DNA from: an uncultured Mycoplasmatota bacterium
Lineage (GTDB): Bacteria > Bacillota_I > Bacilli_A > RF39 > UBA660
NCBI GenBank assembly: GCA_900549285.1
Contig: URNW01000004.1
Span: 20,669-84,668 of the forward strand
Direction: 5' to 3'
DNA: 64,000 bases
Below, piece after piece: positions 33,189 to 41,694 of this stretch (position 1 is the stretch's first letter; the number at the start of each line of letters is the position of its first letter). A program made the translations under genes and the position numbers. The notes under the pieces were generated by a model that worked only from the letters and a program-made list of their open reading frames with translations, was not told the DNA's origin and searched no databases.

Positions 33189-35288
33189 CTTTAAAGTTAA
33201 ATGATCATCTTTTACATCTACTATAATGTTATCATTATATTTAATTTCATTTTTGATAATTTTATCTGCTAAAAGAGTTTCAATATTATGAGTAACATAT
33301 CTTTTAATTGGTCTTGCACCATAAGCTTCTTCATATGAATGTTCAATAATAAAATCTTTAGCTTCTTTTGTCAATTTTAAATGTAAATTAATATTTTTAA
33401 GCCTTGATTCTGTTTCATGAATGATCTTATCAAGAATACTATAAACAATATCTTTTCCTAAAGATTTGAATATGATAATTTCATCAATACGATTAATAAA
33501 TTCTGGACGGAATGTTCTTTTTAGTGCTTCCATTACTTTTGATTCACTATTTTTATCATTATCAAGAATGTATTCACTTCCTAAATTAGATGTCATAATA
33601 ATAATTGTATTTTTAAAATCAACTAATTTTCCTGTTGAATCTGTTATACGGCCATCATCTAATATTTGTAGTAAAATATTGAATACATCAGGATGAGCTT
33701 TTTCAATTTCATCAAATAACACTATACTATATGGATTTCTTCTAACTGCTTCTGTTAGCTCTCCTCCTTCATCATAACCAACATATCCTGGAGGAGCTCC
33801 AAGTAATCTCGATACATTAAAAGCTTCCATATATTCCGAACAATCTATTCTTACCATATGACGTTCATCATCAAATAATTCATAAGCTAAAGCTTTAGCT
33901 AATTCTGTTTTTCCTACTCCAGTTGGTCCCATAAAGATAAATGAGCCAATTGGACGATTAGGATCCTTAATTCCACTTCTAGCACGAATAATAGCATCAC
34001 TTACAACTTTTACTGCTTCATCTTGACCAATTACTCTTTTCTTTAGATTTGCTTCTAAACTTAATAGTTTTTCTTTTTCACCACTTACTAATTTTTGAAC
34101 TGGAATATTGGTCCATTTAGCAACAATTCTAGCAATATCTTCTTCTGTTACAGTATCACTTAACATTTGAGAATCTATTTTATGGCGTAAACTTTCAAGT
34201 TCTTGTTCTAAAGCTGGGATTGTTCCATGACGTAATCTAGCAGCTGTTTCTAAGTCATAATTATTTTCTGCTGTTTCTAATTTAAAACGAGCTTGATCTA
34301 ATTCTTCTTTTTTCTTATTAATATTATCGTTCAGACTTTTTTCTTCTTCCCATTTTTTTCGCATGGAAGACTCTTCCTCTTTTAATGTTTCTATTTCTTT
34401 TTCTAGTTCTTCCTTACGTTTCTTGGATAATTCATCTTTTTCTTTCTTGATTGCTTCTCTTTCAATTTCTAAACTCATAATTTTACGAGTTAATGTATCT
34501 AGTTCAGTTGGAACAGAAGCCATTTGCATCTTTATGGTAGCACATGCTTCGTCTACTAAATCAATTGCTTTATCTGGTAAAAAACGGTCTGTTATATAGC
34601 GATCACTAAGAGTTGCAGCACTAATTAAAGCATTGTCTTTAATATTGACACTATGGAATAATTCAAATTTTTCTTTTAAACCACGTAAGATTGTAATTGT
34701 GTCTTCTACATTGGGCTCACTTACTTGAATTTTTTGAAGTCTTCTTTCTAGGGCTCCATCTTTTTCAATGTATTTACGATATTCATTTAATGTTGTAGCA
34801 CCAATTAATCTTATCTCACCACGAGCAAGCATTGGTTTAAGCATATTCCCAGCATCCATTGCTCCTTCAGCTCCTGCACCTACAATCATATGAATTTCAT
34901 CTATAAATAAAATGATATCTCCATTAGAATCACTAATTTCTTTTAATACTTTTTTTAGACGCTCTTCAAATTCACCACGATATTTTGCTCCTGCAATTAA
35001 AGCTCCTAAATCTAAAGACCATATCCTTTTGCCTTTTAGAGTACTAGGAACATCTCCTTTCACAATACGAATAGCAAGACCTTCAACTATTGCCGTTTTA
35101 CCAACACCAGGTTCACCAATTAAAACGGGATTATTTTTTGTTTTTCTTGATAAAATACGAATAATACTACGGATTTCTTCATCACGACCAATAACAGGAT
35201 CAACTTTATTAAGTCTCACCGCTTCTGTTATATCACGGCCATATTTTTCTAAAACATTTTCGTTTTCTTCCTGCATATTTGGATACAT
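33180..35288 (-). CDS. clpB: ClpB-type disaggregase lacking the N-terminal domain
   Basis: 702 residues against about 860 for usual ClpB; the Clp N repeat is missing and the protein begins just before the first AAA module ([21 protein letters not shown]). Module 1 has GEPGVGKT and [11 protein letters not shown] long coiled-coil middle domain (about 265-385) is the ClpB hallmark. Module 2 has GPTGVGKT and [12 protein letters not shown], plus a C-terminal arginine-finger region. It reactivates aggregated proteins with DnaK. A CIRCE element and promoter lie 44 nt upstream, so no hidden N-domain coding exists and the short form is the only product. HrcA-controlled heat-shock regulation is expected. 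Confidence 0.93.
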   Translation of the reverse strand: MYPNMQEENENVLEKYGRDITEAVRLNKVDPVIGRDEEIRSIIRILSRKTKNNPVLIGEPGVGKTAIVEGLAIRIVKGDVPSTLKGKRIWSLDLGALIAGAKYRGEFEERLKKVLKEISDSNGDIILFIDEIHMIVGAGAEGAMDAGNMLKPMLARGEIRLIGATTLNEYRKYIEKDGALERRLQKIQVSEPNVEDTITILRGLKEKFELFHSVNIKDNALISAATLSDRYITDRFLPDKAIDLVDEACATIKMQMASVPTELDTLTRKIMSLEIEREAIKKEKDELSKKRKEELEKEIETLKEEESSMRKKWEEEKSLNDNINKKKEELDQARFKLETAENNYDLETAARLRHGTIPALEQELESLRHKIDSQMLSDTVTEEDIARIVAKWTNIPVQKLVSGEKEKLLSLEANLKKRVIGQDEAVKVVSDAIIRARSGIKDPNRPIGSFIFMGPTGVGKTELAKALAYELFDDERHMVRIDCSEYMEAFNVSRLLGAPPGYVGYDEGGELTEAVRRNPYSIVLFDEIEKAHPDVFNILLQILDDGRITDSTGKLVDFKNTIIIMTSNLGSEYILDNDKNSESKVMEALKRTFRPEFINRIDEIIIFKSLGKDIVYSILDKIIHETESRLKNINLHLKLTKEAKDFIIEHSYEEAYGARPIKRYVTHNIETLLADKIIKNEIKYNDNIIVDVKDDHLTLKEA

Positions 35289-35316
35289 ATTAACACTTCC
35301 TTTCTTTTATATATAT

Positions 35317-35345
35317 GTTATATCACAAAAATTAGCACTTGTCAA
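35317..35345 (-). promoter_or_regulatory. Promoter of clpB
   Basis: Minus strand TTGACA (35345-35340), 17-nt spacer, TATAAC (35322-35317). The -35 hexamer lies inside the CIRCE element. Confidence 0.7.
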
Positions 35346-35358
35346 GTGCAAGTGCTAA
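35332..35358. promoter_or_regulatory. CIRCE element (HrcA operator)
   Basis: TTAGCACTT (35332-35340), 9-nt spacer, AAGTGCTAA (35350-35358). This matches the canonical TTAGCACTC-N9-GAGTGCTAA with one symmetric change. It overlaps the clpB -35. The same inverted repeat plus a T-run can act as terminator for the surface-protein gene read toward it on the minus strand. Confidence 0.9.
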
Positions 35359-36302
35359 TTTGTTTTTTTTATTTTAATACTGGATATCCATTTTCTCCTA
35401 ATTTCCAATTTAATAGTTGATATCCACTTAAAATCTCATCTATTTCACTTAAATTTATATTACTTATATTACTATTTAATGTATTAACAAAATTATTAGA
35501 TTTCATTTCACTATTACTCATTCTAGTTAAATTTATATTTGTATTATTGCTTCCACTTATATTATCTAAATAGTATGTATTTGATATATCAAATGTGCTT
35601 CCATCTAATAGGTACGTTATTCCATATGTATCATTATTGGAAACTATAGTGCCTATATTATAAATATTATTTAGATATAAATGATTTGCCCTATTATCAT
35701 CAAAATATACCAATGCTATTCCAGCAACTTTATAGGTGCCACTAGAAGTTACATCTCCAGCATTATAGGAATTTATAATTTTTGATGTACTTTCATTATT
35801 AATTAATCCTACTATACCCGCTGCTTGTTTTATACTTTTAACTTGTCCATTATTATAACTATTTAATATTATTGCTTCTGAATTATGATTATATCCAATT
35901 ATTCCTCCTACTGTTGTTCGGTATTCCGATTCTGATTTATCATTGGATAAAGAGGATACATTTCCAGTATTATAACTTTCATTAATAATAACTCTTCCCC
36001 CTGCTCTTAAAAATCCTAAAACACCTCCTGTTCTTAAACCATTTATTACTTCTCCAGTGTTATAAGATTGATAAATTATAGATTGTCCTTTTATATAGCC
36101 AATTAATCCACCTACACTAATTAAATTATCATATGCTTCTACAACTTCAGTCGATACTTTTCCAATATTATAACAATTATTAATTGTTGTTATGTTTGCT
36201 TCAGTATTATCCCTTCCCAATATGCCTCCAATATTATGACCAAGATTATTTACAATTATTCCTTCATTATAGCTATTTTCTACAGTTAAAATTCCTTCAT
36301 TT

Positions 36303-36309
36303 CCCCCCC
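36303..36309 (-). repeat. G7 homopolymer inside the surface-protein gene
   Basis: Seven C on plus (seven G in the coding strand) shift the frame; six would keep it open. Confidence 0.9.
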
Positions 36310-37226
36310 ACTAATCCTCCTGTATTATTTCCGTTACTAATACTTCCGCTATTATGACTACTTTTGATTGTAGTAGTACCCTGAGTCCATCCAATTATAC
36401 CTCCTGTACTATAGGTACTGCTTTTGCTAGTAATATTTGACTCATTATAACAATTTTCTATTGCAATATTGTATCCTCTGCCAACAATTCCTCCCAAATC
36501 TGATCTTATGTTAGTTTGAAAAATACCATCTACGCCTAAATTTTTAATGGTGGCATTCATTGCATATCCAAACAATCCTAAATAGGCTTTATCACTTTCT
36601 TCATTATAAATATATAGATTACTTATCTTTTTATTGTTTCCATCAAATATTCCTGAAAAATATCGTGATTCATCATTGTAATTACTATTTCCAATTGGAA
36701 TAAAACCACTTCCAGTTGTTAATTCTATTTTTAGCTCTTCTATTTTGCCATTGCCATTTATATCTCCATATGAAGTATTTGTATTATCTATATAGCTTTC
36801 CATATTTTGAAAATCTAAATTATTTTCTAGTCTAAAATAATTATCTTCATAAGTTATCCCATTATTTACAGCATTAGATAATGCTACTAAATCTTCTATA
36901 GTTTTTATTTTATAGGGATTTTCTGCTGTTCCTTTTCCTTCCCATGCTACATTAAAATATAAATAGCATTTTGTTTCTTCTAAAGTTACAGGCGTTACAC
37001 TTAATTCTTTAGTATTTACATTATAATTAATCGTTACATCTAATTTTTCATTTCCCTTTTTACAATAACTTTTCTCGCTATTAAATATATAACCAGCATT
37101 AGGAATTGTATCTGTTTTTGTGTATTCATTTCCTTCTTCAACATACATTCCTATTAAATTTTTACTTTGCAAAGTTTCTACACTAATTAATTTGTTTTCT
37201 TTGTTGATATCTCTTAATTTAAGATA

Positions 37227-37236
37227 CCCCCCCCCC
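37227..37236 (-). repeat. G10 homopolymer just after the signal-peptide codons
   Basis: Ten C on plus (ten G in the coding strand), in an AT-rich genome, directly after codon 16. Nine or twelve would keep the frame. Confidence 0.9.
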
Positions 37237-37365
37237 AACTACTATTAATAGTGCTGTTGAGAGGATTATAATCTTCTTTTTCATTTTATTTTCTCCTCTA
37301 TTCTATTATTATTTATATCATATTATTGAAGATTTTTCAATATTGCTTTTTATTTTTATATGTAA

Positions 37366-37398
37366 TTAAAATAAGCTCCCTTTACGAAAGCTTATTTT
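37366..37398 (-). terminator. Intrinsic terminator of deoD
   Basis: 10-bp perfect stem AAAATAAGCT (37368-37377) and AGCTTATTTT (37389-37398). The deoD stop is in the hairpin. Confidence 0.7.
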
Positions 37399-38117
37399 AT
37401 AATAGATTCTAAACCTAATTTAATCATATCATTTAATTTTGTTTGTCTTTCTTCTGGACTTAATACAACGTCTGAATATTTAGAATCTGATACTGTCATA
37501 AGGGTAGTTGCTTCTACATTCATAGTATTGGCAACATGACATACACCAAATCCTTCCATTTCTTCTCCAAGAATTTCATATTCGCTTGGAATACGCTCTA
37601 GAACTCTATCATAATCAATATATGGGCCAAAAACATCCATGGTTGTAGTCATACCATAATGTAAATTAATATTTAATTCTCTAGCAGTACTTAAAATAAC
37701 TTTATTTAGATTTTCATTTGCCTCTACTACATTTCCTACATAATTATTATATGTATAAGCAAAATTAGATTCTGAATAAATTTCTTTTGTAAGAATAACA
37801 TCACCAACATCTGCTTTAGGACTTACGGCTCCGCATGTTCCAATTCTAATGATTCTTTTTACATGAAAGAAATGAATTAATTCAAATACATAAATACTAG
37901 CACTAGGCATGCCCATTCCATGAGCCATTACAGTAATTTTTTTCCCTTTATATGTTCCTGTATATCCTGACATATTTCTTATGTTTGTAACTAGTTTCGC
38001 ATTTTCTAGAAAATTATCTGCTATATATTTAGCCCTTAATGGGTCTCCTGGCATTAATACTAATTCTCCAATATCTGCTTTTGCTTCAATATGAATTGGT
38101 TCTTCTCCAATAAACAT
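37392..38117 (-). CDS. deoD: Purine-nucleoside phosphorylase, DeoD type
   Basis: 241 residues, the length of hexameric DeoD. It splits purine (deoxy)nucleosides with phosphate for purine salvage. Signatures are the N-terminal phosphate site MPGDPLRAKYIADNFL, GMGMPSASIYVFEL, RIGTCGAVSPKADVGDVIL and EEMEGFGVCHVANTM (ribose site Met-Glu), followed by TVSDSK with the catalytic Asp. It is separated from its neighbours and followed by a terminator. Confidence 0.95.
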   Translation of the reverse strand: MFIGEEPIHIEAKADIGELVLMPGDPLRAKYIADNFLENAKLVTNIRNMSGYTGTYKGKKITVMAHGMGMPSASIYVFELIHFFHVKRIIRIGTCGAVSPKADVGDVILTKEIYSESNFAYTYNNYVGNVVEANENLNKVILSTARELNINLHYGMTTTMDVFGPYIDYDRVLERIPSEYEILGEEMEGFGVCHVANTMNVEATTLMTVSDSKYSDVVLSPEERQTKLNDMIKLGLESIIK

Positions 38118-38171
38118 AACATCACCTATTATAATATTATCATATCTTGAGAAAAAAATTAATTCCTAAAA

Positions 38172-38690
38172 TTATTTCTTTACACTTCTTTGTAATAACA
38201 ATTTATCTTCTCTTAAACTATCTCTATATAGAGAACTATTTAGTTCTTCTAAATGTTTTTCGAAACATTCTCCTTCATTATTTTTCATTAAATTGTATAG
38301 ATTAGCTTTAATAGATCCGCTTATTTGAAGTTTTGATAATATTTTCCATAAAAACTCTGGATCTTCTTCATAGATTGTTAATAAATCTATTTCATATAAA
38401 TAACTTAAATAAACTAAATATGTGGATAATCGTAAATTATTTTTTTCATAGGGTATAATTAAATCTTCTACTGGTACTATTAAATGAGCATTACGAGTTA
38501 AATATAAATCATTTAATCCTAGACTTTTTAGGGTTAGACTTTTATTTTCTAATTCTTTTATGTCTTGTTCTAATAATAAAATATGTAATAATTTTACTTT
38601 TGTTTTTAGAAGTCTTTTTTCTTCTATAAATTGTTTTAAAGTTATTCCTTCTAACTTTTCTTTACTTGTTATTACATTTTTTTCATTCAT
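38172..38690 (-). CDS. Hypothetical helical protein
   Basis: 172 residues, leucine-rich and charged, with no membrane segment or signal peptide. It begins MNEKNVITSKEKLEGITLKQ and contains LSTYLVYLSYLYEIDLLTIYEE. It lies between eno (whose terminator overlaps this gene's upstream region) and deoD. I do not recognise a family or motif. Confidence 0.5.
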   Translation of the reverse strand: MNEKNVITSKEKLEGITLKQFIEEKRLLKTKVKLLHILLLEQDIKELENKSLTLKSLGLNDLYLTRNAHLIVPVEDLIIPYEKNNLRLSTYLVYLSYLYEIDLLTIYEEDPEFLWKILSKLQISGSIKANLYNLMKNNEGECFEKHLEELNSSLYRDSLREDKLLLQRSVKK

Positions 38691-38696
38691 TAAAAA

Positions 38697-38722
38697 AACC
38701 TCTCTTTCTTATAAGAGAAGTT
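38697..38722 (-). terminator. Intrinsic terminator of eno
   Basis: 10-bp stem with one wobble (38697-38706, 38713-38722; AACCTCTCTT/AAGAGAAGTT) and seven T on the minus strand. Confidence 0.7.
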
Positions 38723-38736
38723 TATGTATTATTTTT

Positions 38737-39969
38737 TTATTTATGCATTAAATCATTTTCTATTTTCATTAAACGATTATATTTAGCTATTCTTTCCCCT
38801 CTTGACATAGATCCTGTTTTAATAAAAGGAATGGATAGCCCAACAGCAAAATCAGCAATAAAGGTGTCTTCTGTTTCTCCACTTCTATGAGATATGATCA
38901 TTTTATAATTGTTCTTACGAGCTAAAATAATAGTTTTAATCATTTCTGTTACTGTTCCAATTTGATTGGCTTTTAAAAGAATGGCATTTCCTGCTTTTAA
39001 ATTAATTCCTTTTTCTAAATATTTAGCATTAGTAACAAAATAATCGTCTCCTACTAGCATAATTTTTTCACCAATAAATTTAGTTAATACTGCTAAGGAT
39101 TCAAAATCATTTTCTTCAAATGGATCTTCAATACTAATAATAGGATATTTATTAACAAGAGTAATATAATACTTAATTAATTCATCACTTGTTAGATCCT
39201 GTTTATCTATTCTATAAGTTTTTGTTTCTTTATTATATAATTCACTAGCTGCTATATCTAAAGCAATAAATACCTCTATTCCTGGTTTATAGCCGCTTTT
39301 TTCTATTGCTTCCATAATTAAATCTAAAGCTAAATTATTATATTCTAAGTTGGGAGCAAATCCACCTTCATCCCCAACACTGGTAGCTAGTCCTTGTTCT
39401 TTTAAAATATCTTTTAAAGTATGAAAGATCTCACTTGCTACTCTTACACGATTAGACATTCCCTTTATAGTTGGAACAATCATAAATTCTTGAATATCTA
39501 AATTATTGTCAGCATGAACACCACCGTTAATTACATTTACCATTGGTAGTGGCATACTTACTCTTCCTCCACTCAAATAAGCATATAATTCTTTATTCTC
39601 ACTTTTAGCAGAAGCTTTAATGCTTGCTAGCGATACAGCAAGAGTAGCATTGGCACCTAAATTACTTTTATTTTCTGTTCCATCTAAATTGATCAACAAT
39701 TTATCAATCATAACTTGTTCTAATTCTTTTCCGATTAAATTATCTTTAATAATTGTATTAATATTATTAACTGCTTTTAGTACACCTTTTTTATGATATC
39801 TTTTATCATTGTCTCTTAATTCTAAAGCTTCTTTTGAACCAGTTGATGCTCCACTTGGTACAGAAGCCGTAGCAGTTATTCCATTATCTAAATAAATTGT
39901 AGCTTCTACAGTAGGATTTCCTCTACTATCTAAAATTTCTCTTCCTACTAAGTCAATAATTTTTGGCAT
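38737..39969 (-). CDS. eno: Enolase
   Basis: 410 residues from the ATG at 39969, which follows AGGTGATAAAA; a GTG three codons upstream is inside that site. It converts 2-phosphoglycerate to phosphoenolpyruvate. It has REILDSRGNPTVEA, SVPSGASTGSKEALELRD, NGGVHADN, the catalytic Glu region SVGDEGGFAPNL, the metal Asp in SIEDPFEENDF and VGDDYFVTN, the Lys in LLKANQIGTVTE and SHRSGETED. It is slightly short (usual 425-435) but nothing catalytic is missing. It is monocistronic. Confidence 0.96.
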   Translation of the reverse strand: MPKIIDLVGREILDSRGNPTVEATIYLDNGITATASVPSGASTGSKEALELRDNDKRYHKKGVLKAVNNINTIIKDNLIGKELEQVMIDKLLINLDGTENKSNLGANATLAVSLASIKASAKSENKELYAYLSGGRVSMPLPMVNVINGGVHADNNLDIQEFMIVPTIKGMSNRVRVASEIFHTLKDILKEQGLATSVGDEGGFAPNLEYNNLALDLIMEAIEKSGYKPGIEVFIALDIAASELYNKETKTYRIDKQDLTSDELIKYYITLVNKYPIISIEDPFEENDFESLAVLTKFIGEKIMLVGDDYFVTNAKYLEKGINLKAGNAILLKANQIGTVTEMIKTIILARKNNYKMIISHRSGETEDTFIADFAVGLSIPFIKTGSMSRGERIAKYNRLMKIENDLMHK

Positions 39970-40048
39970 TTTTATCACCTACTTCCTTATAAGTATACCA
40001 AATTTAAGCCTTTCTTATCAATCTTTTTACATATTCTATTATTATTTT

Positions 40049-40077
40049 TTGACTAAACTTTACTATTTTGTTACAAT
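40049..40077 (+). promoter_or_regulatory. Promoter of the racemase-like gene
   Basis: TTGACT (40049-40054), 17-nt spacer, TACAAT (40072-40077), 18 nt before the start. Confidence 0.6.
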
Positions 40078-40095
40078 GTATTTATGGTGAATAGA

Positions 40096-41097
40096 ATGAA
40101 TGATATCAATTATATAAAAATTAGTATTCCAAATTTACTTCATAATATTAAGACTTTTAAAAATGATTATTCTTATTGTATTATGGATGTTAGTAATAAT
40201 GCTTTTTTCCATGGTATGTATTTAATTAAATATTTAACTCATGAAATTGATTATTTATATGTTTCTCATTTCTATGATTTGCAACTTATTCGTAAATATA
40301 ATCAATCTATACCAGTTATTTATGGTGGAGATATTACTTTAGATAATATTTTTGATTTAATTATCCATAATGCTATTGTTGTTATTAGAGACTTGCAATT
40401 ATTAAAACAAATTAAAGAGTTAAATATCAAAGATTCTTTATCTTTTCTTTTTGAGATTGATCCTAGTGGTATATATGGGATTGATAATAAAGAATGTATT
40501 TTAGATTATTTAGAGTGGAATCATCCATCTTTTAATCTATTAGGTATTATTGCTCGAATTAAAGAAGAAGATGAAAAATTTCTATCCATTATAAAGCCTC
40601 TTTCTAATTTGAAACTAGTTATTTTAAATCATGAGGGAAATAAAAAGAGATTTAATCATTCCAATGCTATTAGGCTTGATCAATCTATTTATGGTATTAA
40701 TATGTATCCAAAAAGGATATTAAAAAGAAATATTCCTGTTTATCAACAAGCTTTTACCTTATGTTCTAAAGTTTCAACCATAAAAAAAATAAGTCATCAT
40801 AAAAAAATAAAATTTATTGCGATTATTCCATTTGGATATGATCACGGAATGAGTAATCATATTAAATATATTTATATAGAAAATGCTTTGTATCCTGTTT
40901 TTCATATTACAAATGAATTTACAGAAATTTTGGTAGATGAATCTATCGAAAAAGATATGAATGTTGAAATTACTTCTTCTAATAATCCTTTAGAAAATTA
41001 TTTTCCATCACAAACTTTAAATTATTTTGCTTTATTTCATTTAAATATTCCCATAGTTTTTGATGATTATATTTTAGAAAAAACGTTAATTTATTAA
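40096..41097 (+). CDS. Alanine-racemase-fold protein lacking the PLP lysine
   Basis: 333 residues from the ATG at 40096, which follows GGTGAATAGA; an upstream ATG at 40084 precedes that site. The fold markers of alanine racemase are traceable: IKISIPNLLHNIKTFKN (like VEIDLxAIxHN), HxSNAIRLDQSIYGINMYP (like the RxGxALYG block), and FTLCSKVSTIKKI leading to IIPFGYDHGM (like the GYADG loop with the catalytic Tyr). The PLP-lysine box VVKADAYGHG is replaced by CIMDVSNNAFFHG, with no Lys. It cannot form the internal aldimine there, so racemase activity is unlikely. A structural or regulatory role is inference. Confidence 0.6.
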   Translation: MNDINYIKISIPNLLHNIKTFKNDYSYCIMDVSNNAFFHGMYLIKYLTHEIDYLYVSHFYDLQLIRKYNQSIPVIYGGDITLDNIFDLIIHNAIVVIRDLQLLKQIKELNIKDSLSFLFEIDPSGIYGIDNKECILDYLEWNHPSFNLLGIIARIKEEDEKFLSIIKPLSNLKLVILNHEGNKKRFNHSNAIRLDQSIYGINMYPKRILKRNIPVYQQAFTLCSKVSTIKKISHHKKIKFIAIIPFGYDHGMSNHIKYIYIENALYPVFHITNEFTEILVDESIEKDMNVEITSSNNPLENYFPSQTLNYFALFHLNIPIVFDDYILEKTLIY

Positions 41098-41100
41098 AAA

Positions 41101-41131
41101 AGATGTCAAAAGTTATTGACATCTTTCTTTA
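41101..41131 (+). terminator. Intrinsic terminator of the racemase-like gene
   Basis: 9-bp perfect stem AGATGTCAA (41101-41109) and TTGACATCT (41116-41124), followed by TTCTTT. The 3' arm contains the -35 of the tRNA promoter. Confidence 0.75.
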
Positions 41132-41144
41132 TTAATGATATATT
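41116..41144 (+). promoter_or_regulatory. Promoter of the tRNA operon
   Basis: TTGACA (41116-41121), 17-nt spacer, TATATT (41139-41144), 20 nt before the first tRNA. Confidence 0.75.
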
Positions 41145-41164
41145 AAATTACGTCAATGGCGAAT

Positions 41165-41241
41165 GGGCGCTTAGCTCAGTTGGTTAGAGCACCTGCCTTA
41201 CAAGCAGGGGGTCATAGGTTCGAGTCCTATAGCGCCCACCA
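41165..41241 (+). tRNA. tRNA-Val (anticodon TAC)
   Basis: 77 nt with encoded CCA. Acceptor GGGCGCT/AGCGCCC, anticodon stem CCTGC/GCAGG around loop CTTACAA, T-arm GGTTCGAGTCC. Confidence 0.97.
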
Positions 41242-41253
41242 TTTTATTTTTTT

Positions 41254-41329
41254 GCCGACATAGCGTAACTGGCAGCGCAACTGACTTGTAATCAGTAGGT
41301 TGGGGGTTCGACTCCCTCTGTCGGCACCA
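41254..41329 (+). tRNA. tRNA-Thr (anticodon TGT)
   Basis: 76 nt with encoded CCA. Acceptor GCCGACA/TGTCGGC, anticodon stem ACTGA/TCAGT around CTTGTAA. Confidence 0.97.
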
Positions 41330-41338
41330 TTAAATTAT

Positions 41339-41422
41339 GGGGAGATAGCGAAGTGGTCAAACGCGGCAGACTGTAAATCTGTTCCTTCGGGTTCCATGGT
41401 TCAAATCCATGTCTCCCCACCA
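41339..41422 (+). tRNA. tRNA-Tyr (anticodon GTA)
   Basis: 84 nt with encoded CCA and a long variable arm (class II). Acceptor GGGGAGA/TCTCCCC with an anticodon loop CTGTAAA. Confidence 0.96.
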
Positions 41423-41431
41423 CTTAATTAT

Positions 41432-41507
41432 TGCCTCGTAGCCAAGTGGTAAGGCATCAGACTTTGACTCTGACATTCCGCTGGTTCGAACCCAGCCGAG
41501 GCAGCCA
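41432..41507 (+). tRNA. tRNA-Gln (anticodon TTG)
   Basis: 76 nt with encoded CCA. Acceptor TGCCTCG/CGAGGCA, G discriminator, anticodon loop CTTTGAC. Confidence 0.96.
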
Positions 41508-41512
41508 TACTT

Positions 41513-41588
41513 GGTTCGCTAGCTCAGTAGGTAGAGCATTTGACTTTTAATCAAAGGGTCCCGGGTTCGAATCCCGGGCGAGCCACCA
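41513..41588 (+). tRNA. tRNA-Lys (anticodon TTT)
   Basis: 76 nt with encoded CCA. Acceptor GGTTCGC/GCGAGCC with one wobble, anticodon stem TTTGA/TCAAA around CTTTTAA. Confidence 0.97.
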
Positions 41589-41602
41589 TTTTAGTTTATA
41601 AA

Positions 41603-41625
41603 AGTCCTATTTTTAGGGCTTTTTA
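41603..41625 (+). terminator. Intrinsic terminator of the tRNA operon
   Basis: Stem AGTCCT (41603-41608) and AGGGCT (41615-41620) with one wobble, then TTTTT, 15 nt after tRNA-Lys. Confidence 0.75.
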
Positions 41626-41654
41626 TTATTTTATAATTATTGGCAAATAAAAAG

Positions 41655-41676
41655 TATGCTAGCATAAGCTAGCATA
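41655..41676 (-). terminator. Intrinsic terminator of the YnbB-like gene
   Basis: 9-bp perfect stem TATGCTAGC (41655-41663) and GCTAGCATA (41668-41676), tetraloop, CTTTTTATTT on the minus strand and T6 on plus. Confidence 0.75.
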
Positions 41677-41694
41677 TTTTTTATAAAATGTATT

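Larger units (their letters stand above)
35369..37284 (-). pseudogene. GLUG-repeat-type surface protein broken at two G-tracts, possibly phase-variable
   Basis: ATG at 37284 follows AGAGGAG. It opens a signal-peptide-like start (MKKKIIILSTALLIVV), which runs into a G10 tract (37227-37236) and a stop. Nine G would continue into YLKLRDINKENKL. That frame runs to a G7 tract (36303-36309) and stops (GLVGGK); six G would continue GGNEGILTVENSYNEG into the final part. Removing one G from each tract makes 1914 nt, exactly 638 codons. The repaired protein has a Cys-pair module (about 35-105), a beta-rich part and many GLUG-like repeats (GGIIGYN, NSYNxG, GGLIGYI). It is a likely wall or surface adhesin. 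Sequencing error in the tracts is the alternative. Confidence 0.75.

Noticed and set aside
34912..35358. Plus-strand frame of 148 codons opposite clpB that runs through the CIRCE
   Set aside because: It is antisense to conserved AAA coding sequence, and its end inside the CIRCE shows it is incidental.
36297..37238. Treating the parts of the surface gene (36297-37238 and 35369-36220) as two separate genes
   Set aside because: The TTG starts fall inside or after G-tracts without ribosome sites, and the repeat pattern continues in frame across the tract when one G is removed.
41101..41164. T-box or other riboswitch upstream of the tRNA cluster
   Set aside because: The only structure is a simple terminator with a promoter; no conserved riboswitch motif is present.
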